DNA of 64,000 bases, from positions 61,449,257 through 61,513,256 of the forward strand of contig OX104128.1 of NCBI GenBank assembly GCA_944470555.2. The letters are read 5' to 3'. Below, piece after piece: positions 44,911-56,325 of this stretch. The position numbers and the translations under genes are program-made. Origin of the DNA: Heterobilharzia americana. Taxonomy: Eukaryota; Platyhelminthes; Trematoda; Strigeidida; Schistosomatidae. The notes under the pieces were generated by a model that made no database searches, was not told where the DNA came from, and saw nothing but the letters and a program-made list of their open reading frames with translations. Numbering within the stretch: the first letter of the stretch is position 1; each line of letters starts with the position of its first letter.

Positions 44911-45228
44911 CCAGGTGTCCTTTGTTCCTCCAACTGATGTCAGTCTACGATGAATAACAACTTGAAATATTTCCAAATCTCCACAACTCCCTCAAAGTTT
45001 ACATAAATCTTAATTTAATCAATTGTAAAATTGCCTTTCAACTTTTTATCGCTTTTCTATAGCTGTTAGAATCCTTTATAAAAATTTTTTCTCTGAGTAA
45101 ACTTTTTTAACTCTAGTCATTTTCAAGGAAATTTCGTATTGCAATGGGACTATTAAATCATATGCCGAACATATATTCCTTCAGCTATTTCATATTATCT
45201 AATTTAATGTGGGTTGCGTAATTTGCAC

Positions 45229-46225
<997 letters not shown>

Positions 46226-46229
46226 CTGC

Positions 46230-46800
46230 AGTACTAATGAAATGGTATTCATTGTAGACTGACATTAGTTGAAGGAACAATGGAAATCTGGGAGCACTGG
46301 ACGGCTGTTTCGTCTTAGTATGAAACTCTTCAGCAGTGGGCACCCACGGCCCCGTCAAGGATGGAACCCACTACCTTCAGGTTCCGCAGCCTGCAGGTGA
46401 CCGCTGGGCCACTGGGTTGGAATCCAGTGGTCCATATTCCCAATTTCTGTTAGTTCACGACATAGCGCGACCACCGCCCAATGTCATCGATAAGTATTTG
46501 TCCCGACAGCCACGAGGTTGCCCCACTGGTCACGACTTCTTGCTGCAACTTCGGGAATCACCAGTAGACCATTGGATTCTGATCCAGTGGCTCATTGGTA
46601 ACGTGCTGGTTACGGAACCTGAAAGTCATGGGTCCGAACCCTGGCTGGGTCGTCGGTGCATATTGCTGAAGACTCCCATACTAGGAAGAGACGGCTCTCC
46701 AGTGCTCCCAGGTTTCCATTGTCCCTCCAACTGATGTCAACCTGCGGTTACTGCCAACTTGAAATATCTCTAAATCTCCATAGACCCCCTAAATTCAACT
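46230..46800. mobile_element. HS1 hammerhead SINE, head-to-head foldback
   Basis: Left arm from GGTATTCATTGTAGACTGAC inward; right arm ends CCTCCAACTGATGTCAACC and CAACTTGAAATATC. tRNA-like heads face the centre (plus: CAGTGGCTCATTGGTAACGT, then TCATGGGTCCGAACCCTGG). Arms have diverged more than in the 44.5 kb copy. Confidence 0.7.
46294..46339 (-). ncRNA. candidate hammerhead ribozyme (HS1 left arm)
   Basis: CCACUG pairs with CAGUGC over five positions; CUGAAGA and GAAA cores are intact; stem II GUUU/AGAC (one wobble); stem III ACAG/CCGU with one mismatch and no loop. Core conserved, stems weakened. Confidence 0.4.
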
Positions 46801-47335
46801 AATGAGTTGGTTTTAACAATATCAGTTTCTTTTTGGCACAAAAAATGTACGGTAGAGATGACATTCGATAAAAATCTTAGACTTGCAAGTCATATAATTT
46901 TATCACCTGATAATTGAGTATTTAGTTGTCATGCCCTTGGTATTATTCTAATAAGAAGGAAACAGAATCACTTCGAAAAGATATAATGTAATCACTTGTT
47001 CGAAACCGTGAATTTGTAAGTGAAACTAAAGGGTTTTTAGAGAGGTAAATTAAATTGACGGAAAGCTGTTTCAATGAAAATTTAGAATGCAAGATTTCTT
47101 TCTCAGTAAAAAAACTAACATATAGGAACTATTACGCAACTGAGAGATACCAGATTCAATGCAGCAGAGTTGTTTTCCCATATACTGTTTACCAATGAGC
47201 TTTACCAAAATATCATCCAGTATGATGAAAATGTGAATAGCATAATATTTAGCCTGTTTTAAGAATGATTGAATGCTCAGTAAGGCATGGATAAAACGAT
47301 GACACTGTATGAGCATCCTGCTATATCACAAATTT
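46801..47335. other. unassigned sequence
   Basis: No recognisable gene or repeat family. Confidence 0.3.
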
Positions 47336-47339
47336 ACAG

Positions 47340-47560
47340 AGGTAGGATAATATAGACGATTGAGTTCCAACCCAGTTGCTGAATGGCAGCATATTTGAAG
47401 CCAAACCTGGAGGCTCTGGGCTCGAAACCCGGTGGGTCATCAGTATTCACCCCTGAAAAGTTCCACTCTGGGACGAAACAGCTCTCCAGTGTCCTGAGGT
47501 ATTTACTAGTTCTTCAACTGATGCCAGTCTTTGATGAATACTAACACAAAATCAATAAAA
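47340..47560 (+). mobile_element. HS1 hammerhead SINE, single right arm
   Basis: CCAGTTGCTGAATGGCAGCA, GGGCTCGAAACCC (B box), CCTGAAAAGTTCC, GGGACGAAACAGCTCTCC, and end CAACTGATGCCAGTCTTTGA. The CUGANGA box reads CUGAAAA, so inactive. No partner arm to the left. Confidence 0.6.
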
Positions 47561-47639
47561 TCCTCAAAAACCTCTAAACAGAATGGAAAGATTACTGAAA
47601 GGAATATGATCTACAGTTTATATGTTCAGTGAATAAAGA

Positions 47640-47830
47640 GGCACGTTTTTTTCCTACTTGAGACTCGTCAACTCAAACGCCAAGGCGTTATCCACTATGC
47701 CACGGAGGAGCAGTAGACACTTCCTGTACAACGGGTATTAGTTATTACTATTTATCGACATACTTGGAATTCTCCATTGTTTTATTGGATAGAATTTTTT
47801 TACCTCACTAAGTAGACTGAAAACATAATT
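47640..47830 (-). mobile_element. Sm-alpha-like SINE fragment
   Basis: Plus shows CTACTTGAGACTCGTCAACT (hammerhead strip; CUGACGA has become UUGACGA on minus), then CCAAGGCGTTATCCACTATG (tRNA-like head) and GTACAACGGGTATTAG, parallel to 33.84-34.0 kb with internal deletion. Confidence 0.5.
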
Positions 47831-48217
47831 TATATCTAGGCCATCGAAAAGGTGATGATAGCTCAGGAGTATTACGTAACTACGATACTGAATAAAGCGG
47901 AATTATAACTGAAATACTCGACTGAGTAACAATAAATACCAAATTTAAAGCCCATATACACACGCACATAGTATATCAATAAACACATTTCAAAAAATCA
48001 TAAGTCAGTTTGAGATTGCATCATATGACAAGTAGATGTATCCAGGGTCATAGAAGAATAATAGAGTCTAGCAGTTTCTTCTATATGTGAAATATACCCA
48101 CCATCAGGATATAAAAAAAGAACAAGTATATTTTAACGAAGAGTCTCTTTTCGGTGATTTCATTTTCAAATCTGTACAAAATTGCAAATTAACGCATTTT
48201 TCTAGTGTTAGGATTTG

Positions 48218-48504
48218 ATAGTTGAAAAATGGCTTTTCAAGCATGGAAACACAAATAGTGTCAGTAAATAAGCTATCATAAAAATAAAAAAAACAACCAA
48301 AAACTGATGAGTAGTGAATAGTAAGCAAAATAAGTTTGCCTAACAAGTTTCGTAACATGACGACATGATCGGAAACTGAATTGTGTTCAGGCACAGCATA
48401 GCAACAATAATGAGTAGCAGATTACTTAAGAAGTGGACAGTGTTAAATGAGAAAAATGGAAAGCAAAGGCGGGTGTGGATAGAGGAGACTGAGAACTAAG
48501 AATT
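48218..48504. repeat. PLE-A left inverted terminal repeat
   Basis: AAAATGGCTTTTCAAGCATG through GGTGTGGATAGAGGAGACTG is the inverse of 50585-50868 with few differences. Confidence 0.85.
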
Positions 48505-48629
48505 GTCACCAAATGAACACAAATCATTCACTGAATGTGTCACCACAATTACGAATAAGCAAACACAATCAATAAAGTCAAGCTAATTAAAAAGTCTCGA
48601 ATCTGTCATAATCCAGCCTAAATGTCCCG

Positions 48630-49404
48630 ATGATCACAATAGGATTTGTATTCAATCATTCTTCAATATCACTATCCAAATTACAATTAGAGGCCTTGTC
48701 GTTAGGACCAAAATTTTACGATGTTAACCAGTCGATCAACAGACTTGATACATACGCACAGTTTGAAAATTTAACTAGCCAAATTACCGATCTTCTCCCG
48801 ACCAAGAGTTTCAACGCTTCAAGCCAGCCGTTACAAACTGATTCCATCAATACCTCAGCACAAAATCAAAGGGCAACGACTTCTTAACAGAACAGCACAG
48901 AAAACAACAGAAATAATTGAGATGCAAAAAAGATTTGATAATAACACGTCCGGATAAGGTTGCGGACAGAAGTGTCTATACTGACAAGATTGTGGCTCTA
49001 CTCATGGAGGAAAATAAATTCTACAAATCTGCTAACGAGGAAAATAAGACGGAACTGATTCAACAACAACTTACTGATGTTTTGAAAAGGTTAAAAATGA
49101 TCAGCTAATAACCAGTGATCTCTACGAACTCATCAAATCAGCAGGCTACACAATTCCACTACTTTACGGATTATCGAAAATTCAAAAGACCGGTCTACCT
49201 TTTTATCCGATTCTAGACACGTCTGAATATCTGTACCATCCAAACGCGAAGTGGTTAGCCGAAATCTTAGAACCTATAGGAAGACGAATCGTCATCCACT
49301 CTCTGCGATATACTTTTGAATTTGTCGACTGCATAACAGAAGAAGACGTAAATAATAGATGTATGATATCACTTGATGTCGAGTCACTTTTCACCAATGT
49401 TTAA
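48630..49404 (+). pseudogene. PLE-A N-terminal region and RT with motif A
   Basis: First piece (48630-48887): KLQLEALSLGPKFYDVNQSI, LDTYAQFENLTSQ. Second (48917-49108): KKDLIITRPDKVADRSVYT, LTDVLKRLKMIS. Third (about 49094-49404): IPLLYGLSKIQKTGLPFYPI, HPNAKWLAEILEPI, and motif A MISLDVESLFTNV. These are the hallmark strings of Penelope RTs in the correct order. Pieces are separated by stops or frameshifts near 48885, 49107 and 49404. Confidence 0.8.
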
Positions 49405-50585
49405 CTTACCGACACTATCTAATTCTTATGCAGATACAAAGAAGATAACAACATAAATGTTAAGATACCGACCATCCGCCTAAAAGAATCGTTACCTAGA
49501 TGCACATTCAACGTCCAGTTCACATTTGACGACGAGATTTCTAGGTAGAAAGATGGAATCGTCATTGGATCCCAACTAGGTCCACTACTAGTAGACTGCT
49601 TTATAGCCAGCTTGGGGAAGGGACCCTGAAAACTAATGATTGAAGGTTTTCAGCCGTACAAAAGGTACATGAAAGATACTTTTATTATCTGTGATCATCA
49701 ATATGATTTGAATCATGTTCTATAAATATTCAATAACTGGCATTAAGCAACTAGATTCACCCTTGAGGTTGAAAATCGACCAAAAATTCACTTTCTTGAT
49801 GTAGAGCTGACAAGAACAGCTCATGGGACGTCAATTGTGTCAAGTTGAATGGCCAACTGATGGACTTTAATATCTGAGTCCCTATGAGTCGTAAGCAAAA
49901 CCTAATCATATCTCTTGTCACTCGCATTAGACGAATATGCAGCCCCGATATGTTAGAACTGGAAATTTCTGTTCTAAAGAACATCCTGTTTCAAAATGGA
50001 TTCCTATCACGCTTTACAGACAAAAACGCCAAACCTAAACCTAGCAAAGATAACCCTACTACTGTGCCAAAAAGTACATTGTATGTGAATCTGAACTTCA
50101 ATGGTGTTTGTGACTCTGACATTCTAAAAAGGAGGACATCAAACTCTCTCAGGGGAACATTCTTTGCGTCAACGCTGAGACTATTATTCTCTTGTCGCCC
50201 AACGATATCTAACAACCCAAAGGAGAAACTTTCACATCTGACCACTTCTAGGTTCACATATAACAGTTCACCTGCTTTGTGGAGCCAGGTATGTAGGTTG
50301 TTCAATGCGACTGTTATTCGAAAGGGTTCAAGAGCACTATCCCACGTGGTTACAAATAAGTAACAATGGACCTATAAGGAGTGTTATAATTGAATACATC
50401 TAGAACACAAATAACCCTATCTCAAGAACTTCCTCGTTTAAAGTCATCTATAAAGTGAGAAGAAACCTTCCAAAGACTGTATATCTTCGTATCCTCTGCA
50501 TTACCAAAGCTCTTGCCTTCTATTTGAAGAAACCTGAACTGTGTACGCGAATGAAGATTGTTCAAATCCTTTCCTCTGATGTTTT
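49405..50585 (+). pseudogene. PLE-A RT motifs B-C, thumb and endonuclease remnant
   Basis: Motif B region DGIVIGSQLGPLLVD at about 49555-49600. Motif C reads RYMKDTFII (49663-49689) where YVDD is expected, so one catalytic Asp is lost. Then RFTLEVENRPKIHFLDVEL, and an open frame 49884-50363 with KQNLIISLVTRIRRICSPD and NGFLSRFTDKNAK (thumb). The endonuclease core is damaged: SSPALWSQ replaces a CSCGARYIG-like string by frameshift. The end has VRRNLPKTVYLRI and ALAFYLKKPELCTRM. Confidence 0.75.
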
Positions 50586-50868
50586 TAGGTCTCAGTCTCC
50601 TCTATCCACACCCGCCTTTGCTTTCCATTTTTCTCATTTAACACTGTCCACTTCTTAAGTAATCTGCTACTCATTATTGTTGCTATGCTGTGCCTGAACA
50701 CAATTCAGTTTCCGATCATGTCGTCATGTTACGAAACTTGTTAGGCAAACTTATTTTGCTTAATATTCACTACTCATCAGTTTTTGGTTGTTTTTTATTT
50801 TTATGACAGCTTATTTACTGACACTATTTGTGTTTCCATGCTTGAAAAGCCGTTTTTAGCTATGAAAT
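50585..50868. repeat. PLE-A right inverted terminal repeat
   Basis: Inverse of 48218-48504; runs CAGTCTCCTCTATCCACACC to GCTTGAAAAGCCGTTTTT. Confidence 0.85.
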
Positions 50869-50884
50869 CATTAGTAATGATGAG

Positions 50885-51185
50885 TAGTGACTAGCAGTGG
50901 AATCCAGGATGCTCATTTTATCCTATTTGAGACTCCTCAAGAGGATGTAACTGCACCTCAGTGAGTGATATTGTTTCCACCACGATTCGAACTCGGGACC
51001 GGTCGCTTCCAATGCCACAGTGTTATCAACTAGACCGCCGAGCCACGACAGCCACTTCTTGGGCGACGAGTATAGTTTTAGTACAATCGTTTGTAATATG
51101 CCGTCGTTGACCGGACCGAAATGATCGGTTTCTATTGGCATATAAGCTCCTGTGCGGATGCCTCGATATCACCCGTGTTTTAATT
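50885..51185 (-). mobile_element. Sm-alpha-like SINE
   Basis: The minus strand has a tRNA-like head (TGGCTCGGCGGTCTAGTTGA, B box CCGAGTTCGAATCGTGG), then a decayed hammerhead strip (CUUGAGGAGUCUC, GGAUAAAAUG, CAUCCUGGAUUCC) ending near 50890. It lies directly between PLE-A and an SR3-like relic. Confidence 0.6.
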
Positions 51186-51189
51186 ATTA

Positions 51190-52495
51190 TTGTTATTATT
51201 ATTCCTCTTTTGGGTTCCTAGTGGAACATAGGGCTTCGCTTGCACGTCACTATTTCACTCTCTTTTCTGCAGTCTTCTCAACTTGACTCCATGACTCCCC
51301 ATAAGCTTTCATTTCTTCCTCACGTGATCTCTTCTATGTCATCGTGATTGGTGCATGCTGCTGTCTTTGCTATTGTTGGTTGGGTATCTTCATCACCTCT
51401 ATCTTCTCTACATTCACTTGAAGTCCTGTCTCCACTGCTCTGCCTCTTCTGTCAACTTGTTGGTCTTTACCTGTAGATCTTCGAGTTTGTGTGACATCAG
51501 ACATTAGACATAAATCATCATCGGTAGCGAAATCCAAATCGTGTAGGCTCTTTTCATCGGTCCAGCTAGCGTATGACCATCTTCTCGCTCCTCACTATTT
51601 GCTGCTTTAACTAGTCCACCACAATCAGGAAGATCATTGGTGATAGTAGGCGGCAACCTTGTCTTACTCCTATCTTCACTTCAACAGCGTCACTGAGCTT
51701 TCCATTGTGGATCACTTCGCATGTAGCATCATACAGCATATAGCTGTTGGATGAAGTTGATAGAGAATTGTGGCACTAAAGCTGTAGTGTTGAAGCAACT
51801 GCCTGCCAAATTACTTGTTGGTCAACGCTGTTGAAGGTCTTTTCAGAGTGGATGAAGTTGAGGTAGAGAGTTGACCACCATTCTACGCACTGTTCTATGA
51901 TGATGCGTATCGTTGCAATTTGGTCCACACATGATTTGTTCTTCCTGAATCCATCCAACCTGTTCTGGTCATAAGTTTGAATCCAGTGCATCGTTTAGTC
52001 TCTCCAGGATGATGCGACGTAATATTTTGGTTGCTTTTGGTGGACAGCAGCATGATTCCTCACCAGTTCTTGCAAAGAATTAGGTCTCCATTCTTTGGGA
52101 GTTTGACAAGGTAGTCCTTCTTCCACTCTGCAGCTACCTTTCCTTCCCTACTTGCAAACCTTCTGCAGTGGTGGTGTGAGCATGTCCGATATTGTCTCTG
52201 CATCTGTTTTCAGTGCTTCTGGTGGAATTCCATCTGGTCCTGCTGCTTTGCCGGATTTCAGCAGTTTTATGGTATTTAGGACTTTGACTTTAATGGGAGG
52301 GCCTGTGTTCATCGGTAGTTCTGCCATTGCTGATGGTATTTTTGTACATGTTGCATGTGTTAGTGGTGGTCTATTCAGGAGTTTTTTGAAGTTGTCAGCT
52401 CATTGTTTTCTTCGGTTCTTCTCTTTGGTAACTAGCTTCCCTTCACTCTCTTTCATTGGTTTCATCTGAGTTAATCTATTCTCAGATAGAAACCT
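51190..52495 (-). pseudogene. SR3-like RTE relic, older subfamily, internally deleted
   Basis: Has the 3' end (ATT repeats then TTTTGGGTTCCTAGTGGAAC), then skips about 480 bp between CTTCTATGTCA and TCGTGATTGG relative to copies 1-2. The body then continues through the RT palm (LYLNFIHSEKTFNSVDQQVI; motif A Asp replaced) to the finger region near 52490. At about 51671-51690 it lacks the 5-nt insertion present in copies 1-3 and is in frame there (SDAVEVKIGVRQGC). 5'-truncated. Confidence 0.8.
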
Positions 52496-52539
52496 GGCTT
52501 TACTTATAGTTAACTATAACTAAAACGCAGGTAATATAG

Positions 52540-52735
52540 GGGCATCCGCACATGAGTCCATAGGCGAAGAGAAACCGATCAATTCGGTTCAGTCAGTGAC
52601 CGTATAATACAAGCAGTTATGCTATCAAACCCTCATACTAGAAAAATGCATACATTTGCAACTGTGTGCAGATTTGAAATTGAAATCGCCGGAGAAAGAC
52701 TTGTCGCTAGAATATACTTGTTTCATATGTATTCG
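52540..52735. mobile_element. Sm-alpha-like and PLE-A terminal fragments
   Basis: 52540-52610 (ATCCGCACATGAGTCCATAG, GAAACCGATCAATTCGGTTC) matches the Sm-alpha-like 5' flank near 51.12 kb. 52615-52735 (CTAGAAAAATGCATACATTT, CGCCGGAGAAAGACTTGTCG) is a plus-strand copy of the PLE-A terminal region seen inverted at 48104-48213. Confidence 0.5.
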
Positions 52736-53635
52736 CAATTCTGGCTTCAGAATTCCGATAGCAGTAGACTTAGTAGTTTACAGAAGACGAATCCCGACTG
52801 CCTGTGAAAGATGCCTAAGTATCTTGTTAGTCACTGAGACGGTGAATGTTTTGTGCACTATACGACCGATGTCGATTAGGTGTAGCGGAATGGAACCAGA
52901 CAGTGGCAGATGCTGCTTAGCAGGTTGCAGTCGACACCTCATAGTGCGTCTTCATAACTTACTGCACATAAGTAGGTGGATTTGTAAATCCACACTGATG
53001 TGGACGTGTGGGGAATGACTTTTTAATCGTTGTGGTAAAGTATATGTAACTAAAAAGTTAACTTCTGAGTTACTGCCGAAAATATCCTTCTCAAAGATCG
53101 CTGTAGTCTGCTAGTGAAGATTTCAGCAAGATTATTCACCTATAACTAAAAGTTTAGGAATAATGTTTTCTTCTCATAGCTGAAAATAACCAGTCGCTTC
53201 TACCTTCCCAAAATATTCTTCTTTAAATATCCACTTTTCTTCCCACTTAATATAGCTCTACGATGACTGTGCTTTCTAAGCATATTATACTGGTTCTGTC
53301 CACCAAACATCTACTGAAATTCATCCGGCTACTCTGAGGAGATATTCAAGATAGAAAGATGGTTATTTTTTGAATTATATATTGTGTTGCGCAGAAGATA
53401 TTTCCCAACTTTTTTTGAAAACATATATCTACGAAAAAAGTATCTCTTGTTCACTATTAAAATAAAAATTAATACTAAGAATTTATTTCTGTATGTCCTA
53501 CTGAAAGGAAAACTAAATGGTTCCCTCAAGAGATCAATTTACTGGAAGTCAACATAGAATGGACAATACTTGAAGTTCCATTGCTGGATGCTGCTCAGGA
53601 GAAAAAGAAATCTAGTTCATTTTTTGTCATCAAGA
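52736..53635. other. unassigned sequence
   Basis: Open frame 52656-53018 continues out of the PLE-A terminal fragment with no recognised motif. Near 53550-53600 CTTGAAGTTCCATTGCTGGA may be the decayed start of the PLE-A copy that follows. Confidence 0.3.
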
Positions 53636-53639
53636 ATTA

Positions 53640-54240
53640 GAAGAGTCTGCACGAGTGATACTAAAGACGATGAATTGGATAATCTATGGAAAATTTCCAT
53701 ACAAAACGGATACTCACCCAAATGTATTGAGAAAAAATTGAAATGAAAACAGAATACTGAGCAAGCACTCACAGCTCCAAAGAAGACTTTATTTATGAAC
53801 CTTGTTTTCGCAGGTGATACTGTAGCAAAAATCTTGAAGAATTGCTTGTTCATATTGCTGAAGACATTCTTCTCTGCAAAGTTACAGATCAGCTTCCCTA
53901 GTCAGAAATTGGTTACAGGGTGTGTTAAGAACAAGTTACCACTTTGGGTCACCTCAATGTGTGTCTATAAAGTGACTTACTCCTTTGGAGCTAGTTATAT
54001 AGACAAAAAACTGCCCGGTTTCCAAACGTATCTCTGAGCACTTTCCTGCATGTTTGTCGAGTAAAGAATGTAAATCAGTTAAAAGTTCAGTTCCTGAACT
54101 TCAATTCTGGGCATATAGCTTAACCAGAGTCTTCTTTCAGTGTTATTTACAGAGTCAAAAGGAACAGTTCACAAGGAGTACACTTTCGACAGCTGTGAAC
54201 AGATGAGCCAACGACAATTCACCAATTCAGAAAAAGTATG
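53640..54240 (+). pseudogene. PLE-A relic, thumb and endonuclease
   Basis: RVCTSDTKDDELDNLWKISI then QNGYSPKCIEKKL (thumb), LFMNLVFAGDTVAKILK, TFFSAKLQISFPSQKLV and MCVYKVTYSFGASYIDKK (GIY-YIG core, with YIG changed to YID). Further on FSVIYRVKRNSSQGVHF matches the endonuclease end. One stop at about 53740 and others later. Confidence 0.6.
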
Positions 54241-54717
54241 TCCAATTCCGTACGTAACCATAGTATTAACGCTTTCTCAATTTTCGATTTGATTATAATT
54301 AGTTAGTCTGGTATTATCAGCTTCATTATGATCCTTATTTATATCTATCAAGTGGATACTTAATTTTCGCATTGCGCATCACCTCGTCAAATTCCTCGCC
54401 ATCTTTAATTTTTTTATGGTCTCAAAGATTATTACGCAACTCCTTTCCAGTCTTCAATTCAATGTTTAGCACTAGCTTAAAGATACAAATATATCTTGCT
54501 GTTCAACAACAGACTGTTATATGCTTGTTATATATATAAATACGGTTATACATCTTTGGAAAATGATATTGTCGAAAAAGAAAATGTTCTCTATTGAACA
54601 GTACAAACTCTAATTTTAAGTGTATATAGATAGAAACATTTAACCTTTACATGTTAGGACAGAAAATCTAAAGGAACTATAAATTTAGTGGTTTGTAGGG
54701 ATTCAGAGACTTTTCAA
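54241..54717. other. unassigned sequence
   Basis: No recognisable gene or repeat family; short TATA-rich stretch near 54530. Confidence 0.3.
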
Positions 54718-55110
54718 CTTGGTATTCATTATGAACTGATATCAATTAGAGGAACATTGGGAACTTGAGAGCACTGGACAGCTGTTTTGTTCCAGGTTGG
54801 GACTCCTCAGTAGTGCGCACCCATGACCCCCTTAGGTATTGAACCCGCGACCTTCAGGTTTCGTGGCCAGCACGTTATTATTGAACCACTGGGTCGGAAT
54901 CCATTGGTCCATGTCTCCGATCACTGGACCTCGACTCAGTGGCTCAATGGTAAGGTGCTGGCCACGGAACCTGAAAGTCACGAGTTCGATCCTGGGAGGG
55001 CCATGGGTGCGCACTACTGAGAAGTCCCATACTGAGACAAAACATTTGTCAAGTGCCTCTAGGTTTCCAATGTTCCTCCAACTGATGTCAGTCTATGATG
55101 AATACCAACT
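54718..55110. mobile_element. HS1 hammerhead SINE, compact head-to-head foldback
   Basis: Outer ends GGTATTCATTATGAACTGAT and GTCTATGATGAATACC. tRNA-like heads meet at the centre (plus: CAGTGGCTCAATGGTAAGGT, B box CGAGTTCGATCCTGG). Hammerhead cores mutated in both arms (left GAAA became CAAAA; right CUGAGAA, GACAAAAC). Confidence 0.7.
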
Positions 55111-55875
55111 TAAAGGAACTTCTTTTAAATTATCTGAAAACAGACACATCCCGATAAATCACATTCATACCATGTAAGCCTTCTAACGTATAGATCCCTG
55201 AATAAGACTAAAAATGAGGCTAGACTAAGTTTAGATTGAAATAAAAACACCAAAGAATGACTTCGCATAAAGTTGAAATCTGATTGAAGGGTGTATGGTA
55301 TTTTCAGGACGGAGTGAACGAAGAAATATTTCTTTTCAATTAAGTCATCGGCTTTACACAAATATGTTTATGTCCTACATTTGAAAACATAATACGATTT
55401 AGTGGTGGTGGGTTAGCTGAATAAAAGTAACTAAAGTCAGAGTAGAACCTCTCACACAACTGCATCGATTCAACCTACTACACTTCACAGTAATACACAA
55501 AGAACAGGTGGATAAAAAAGGAGTGATATCAGAGTACATAAAGTAGTTTGAAGGAAAAAACAATCTGAAGCTAACGATTGGTGAAAATATTCAACTCCTA
55601 GAAGACGTCAAGGTGTGAATACATGAAAATGAGGCTAACCATTAGAGAAATGAAGATCTAGATTCATGAATATGGTAATTAATTATATAAAGTTGAATGT
55701 CAAATAACATAACAATGGTTGCGTAACAGATACCATTAAAGTTGAAAAACCGTGGCACGAATGAATATATATCAACAGGATTACGTAATGATAGGGGAAC
55801 GAAAAATTTAGTAGATTATTTGAAGTGAAGAGAGGAAGAGATTCCTTTGTAAACAAGTTATAATCCACTTTGGGG
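55111..55875. other. unassigned sequence
   Basis: No recognisable gene; possibly PLE-A 3' tail belonging to the fragment at 56.1-56.3 kb, but I cannot show this. Confidence 0.25.
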
Positions 55876-55879
55876 GTCT

Positions 55880-56115
55880 ACGGAGATTTATTTATTGATT
55901 TCAGGTTGGTATTCACAACAGACTGACATCATATGTCATGAACTGACAGAAGTAGGAAATGTGAACCATTAGATTGTGAACTGTTGGGTCATTGGTACCC
56001 TGGTGCCCTCGGGACCTGGAAGTCCTAGGTTGGATCCCTGACTGTTCAGTGCTTCCAAGGGTCCAATGATTCTCTGGCTAATGTCAGTCTATGCTGAAGA
56101 CCAACCTGAAACCAT
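55880..56115. mobile_element. HS1-type SINE fragment, collapsed
   Basis: Starts GGTTGGTATTCACAACAGAC, has TTGGGTCATTGGTACCCTGG and GGAAGTCCTAGGTTGGATCC (tRNA-like), ends GCTAATGTCAGTCTATGCTG. The hammerhead strips have been deleted. Confidence 0.45.
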
Positions 56116-56317
56116 AAACCACTAGGTAAAAGTGAAATAAATTCAAGTTAGACGTCCATTTACCCTGACGGCCAAGAAAGTGGCAGAGGTTGAGCAAGTT
56201 TCTTCTGAATACAAAGAAGTGTTTGGCGAAACCTTCTACCGTGTGCAGCAACTGAATACACAGACTATGTGGAAGATTAGATGGTATACAGTAATTAACT
56301 GTAAAAACTTTCTTCAA
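56116..56317 (-). pseudogene. PLE-A relic, endonuclease C-terminus
   Basis: The minus-strand product NYCIPSNLPHSLCIQLLHTV, EGFAKHFFVFRRNLLNLCHF parallels the string PRSLRFQLLKTAEALAIHEL of the 16.3 kb copy. Only the last part of the endonuclease remains. Confidence 0.5.
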
Positions 56318-56325
56318 CTCAATTT

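Larger units (their letters stand above)
44530..45000. mobile_element. HS1 hammerhead SINE, best head-to-head foldback
   Basis: Outer ends TTGTTATTCATCGTAGACTG and CAGTCTACGATGAATAACAA are exact inverses, and the two arms match through the hammerhead strips. The left arm on minus holds a tRNA-like head (CAGTGGCTCAATGGTAACGC, B box AGATTCGATCC). The centre includes GCAACCGCCACCCAATGTC and CATCAGGCTTTGACTCCACC. The high arm similarity suggests a young element. Confidence 0.8.
48104..50868 (+). mobile_element. PLE-A, long Penelope-like copy with inverted terminal repeats
   Basis: A body encoding N-terminal region, RT and endonuclease is bracketed by inverse copies of about 285 bp (48218-48504 and 50585-50868). 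A further 5' extension (48104-48213) inversely matches 52615-52735 and contains a string encoding CTDLKMKSPKRDSSLKYTC on minus. The body has many stops, so it is inactive. The inverted upstream copy of the 3' region is the arrangement known for Penelope-type elements and is unusually clear here. Confidence 0.8.

Noticed and set aside
54718..55110. Working hammerhead ribozymes in this HS1 foldback
   Set aside because: Both arms have core changes (CAAAA for GAAA; CUGAGAA for CUGANGA).
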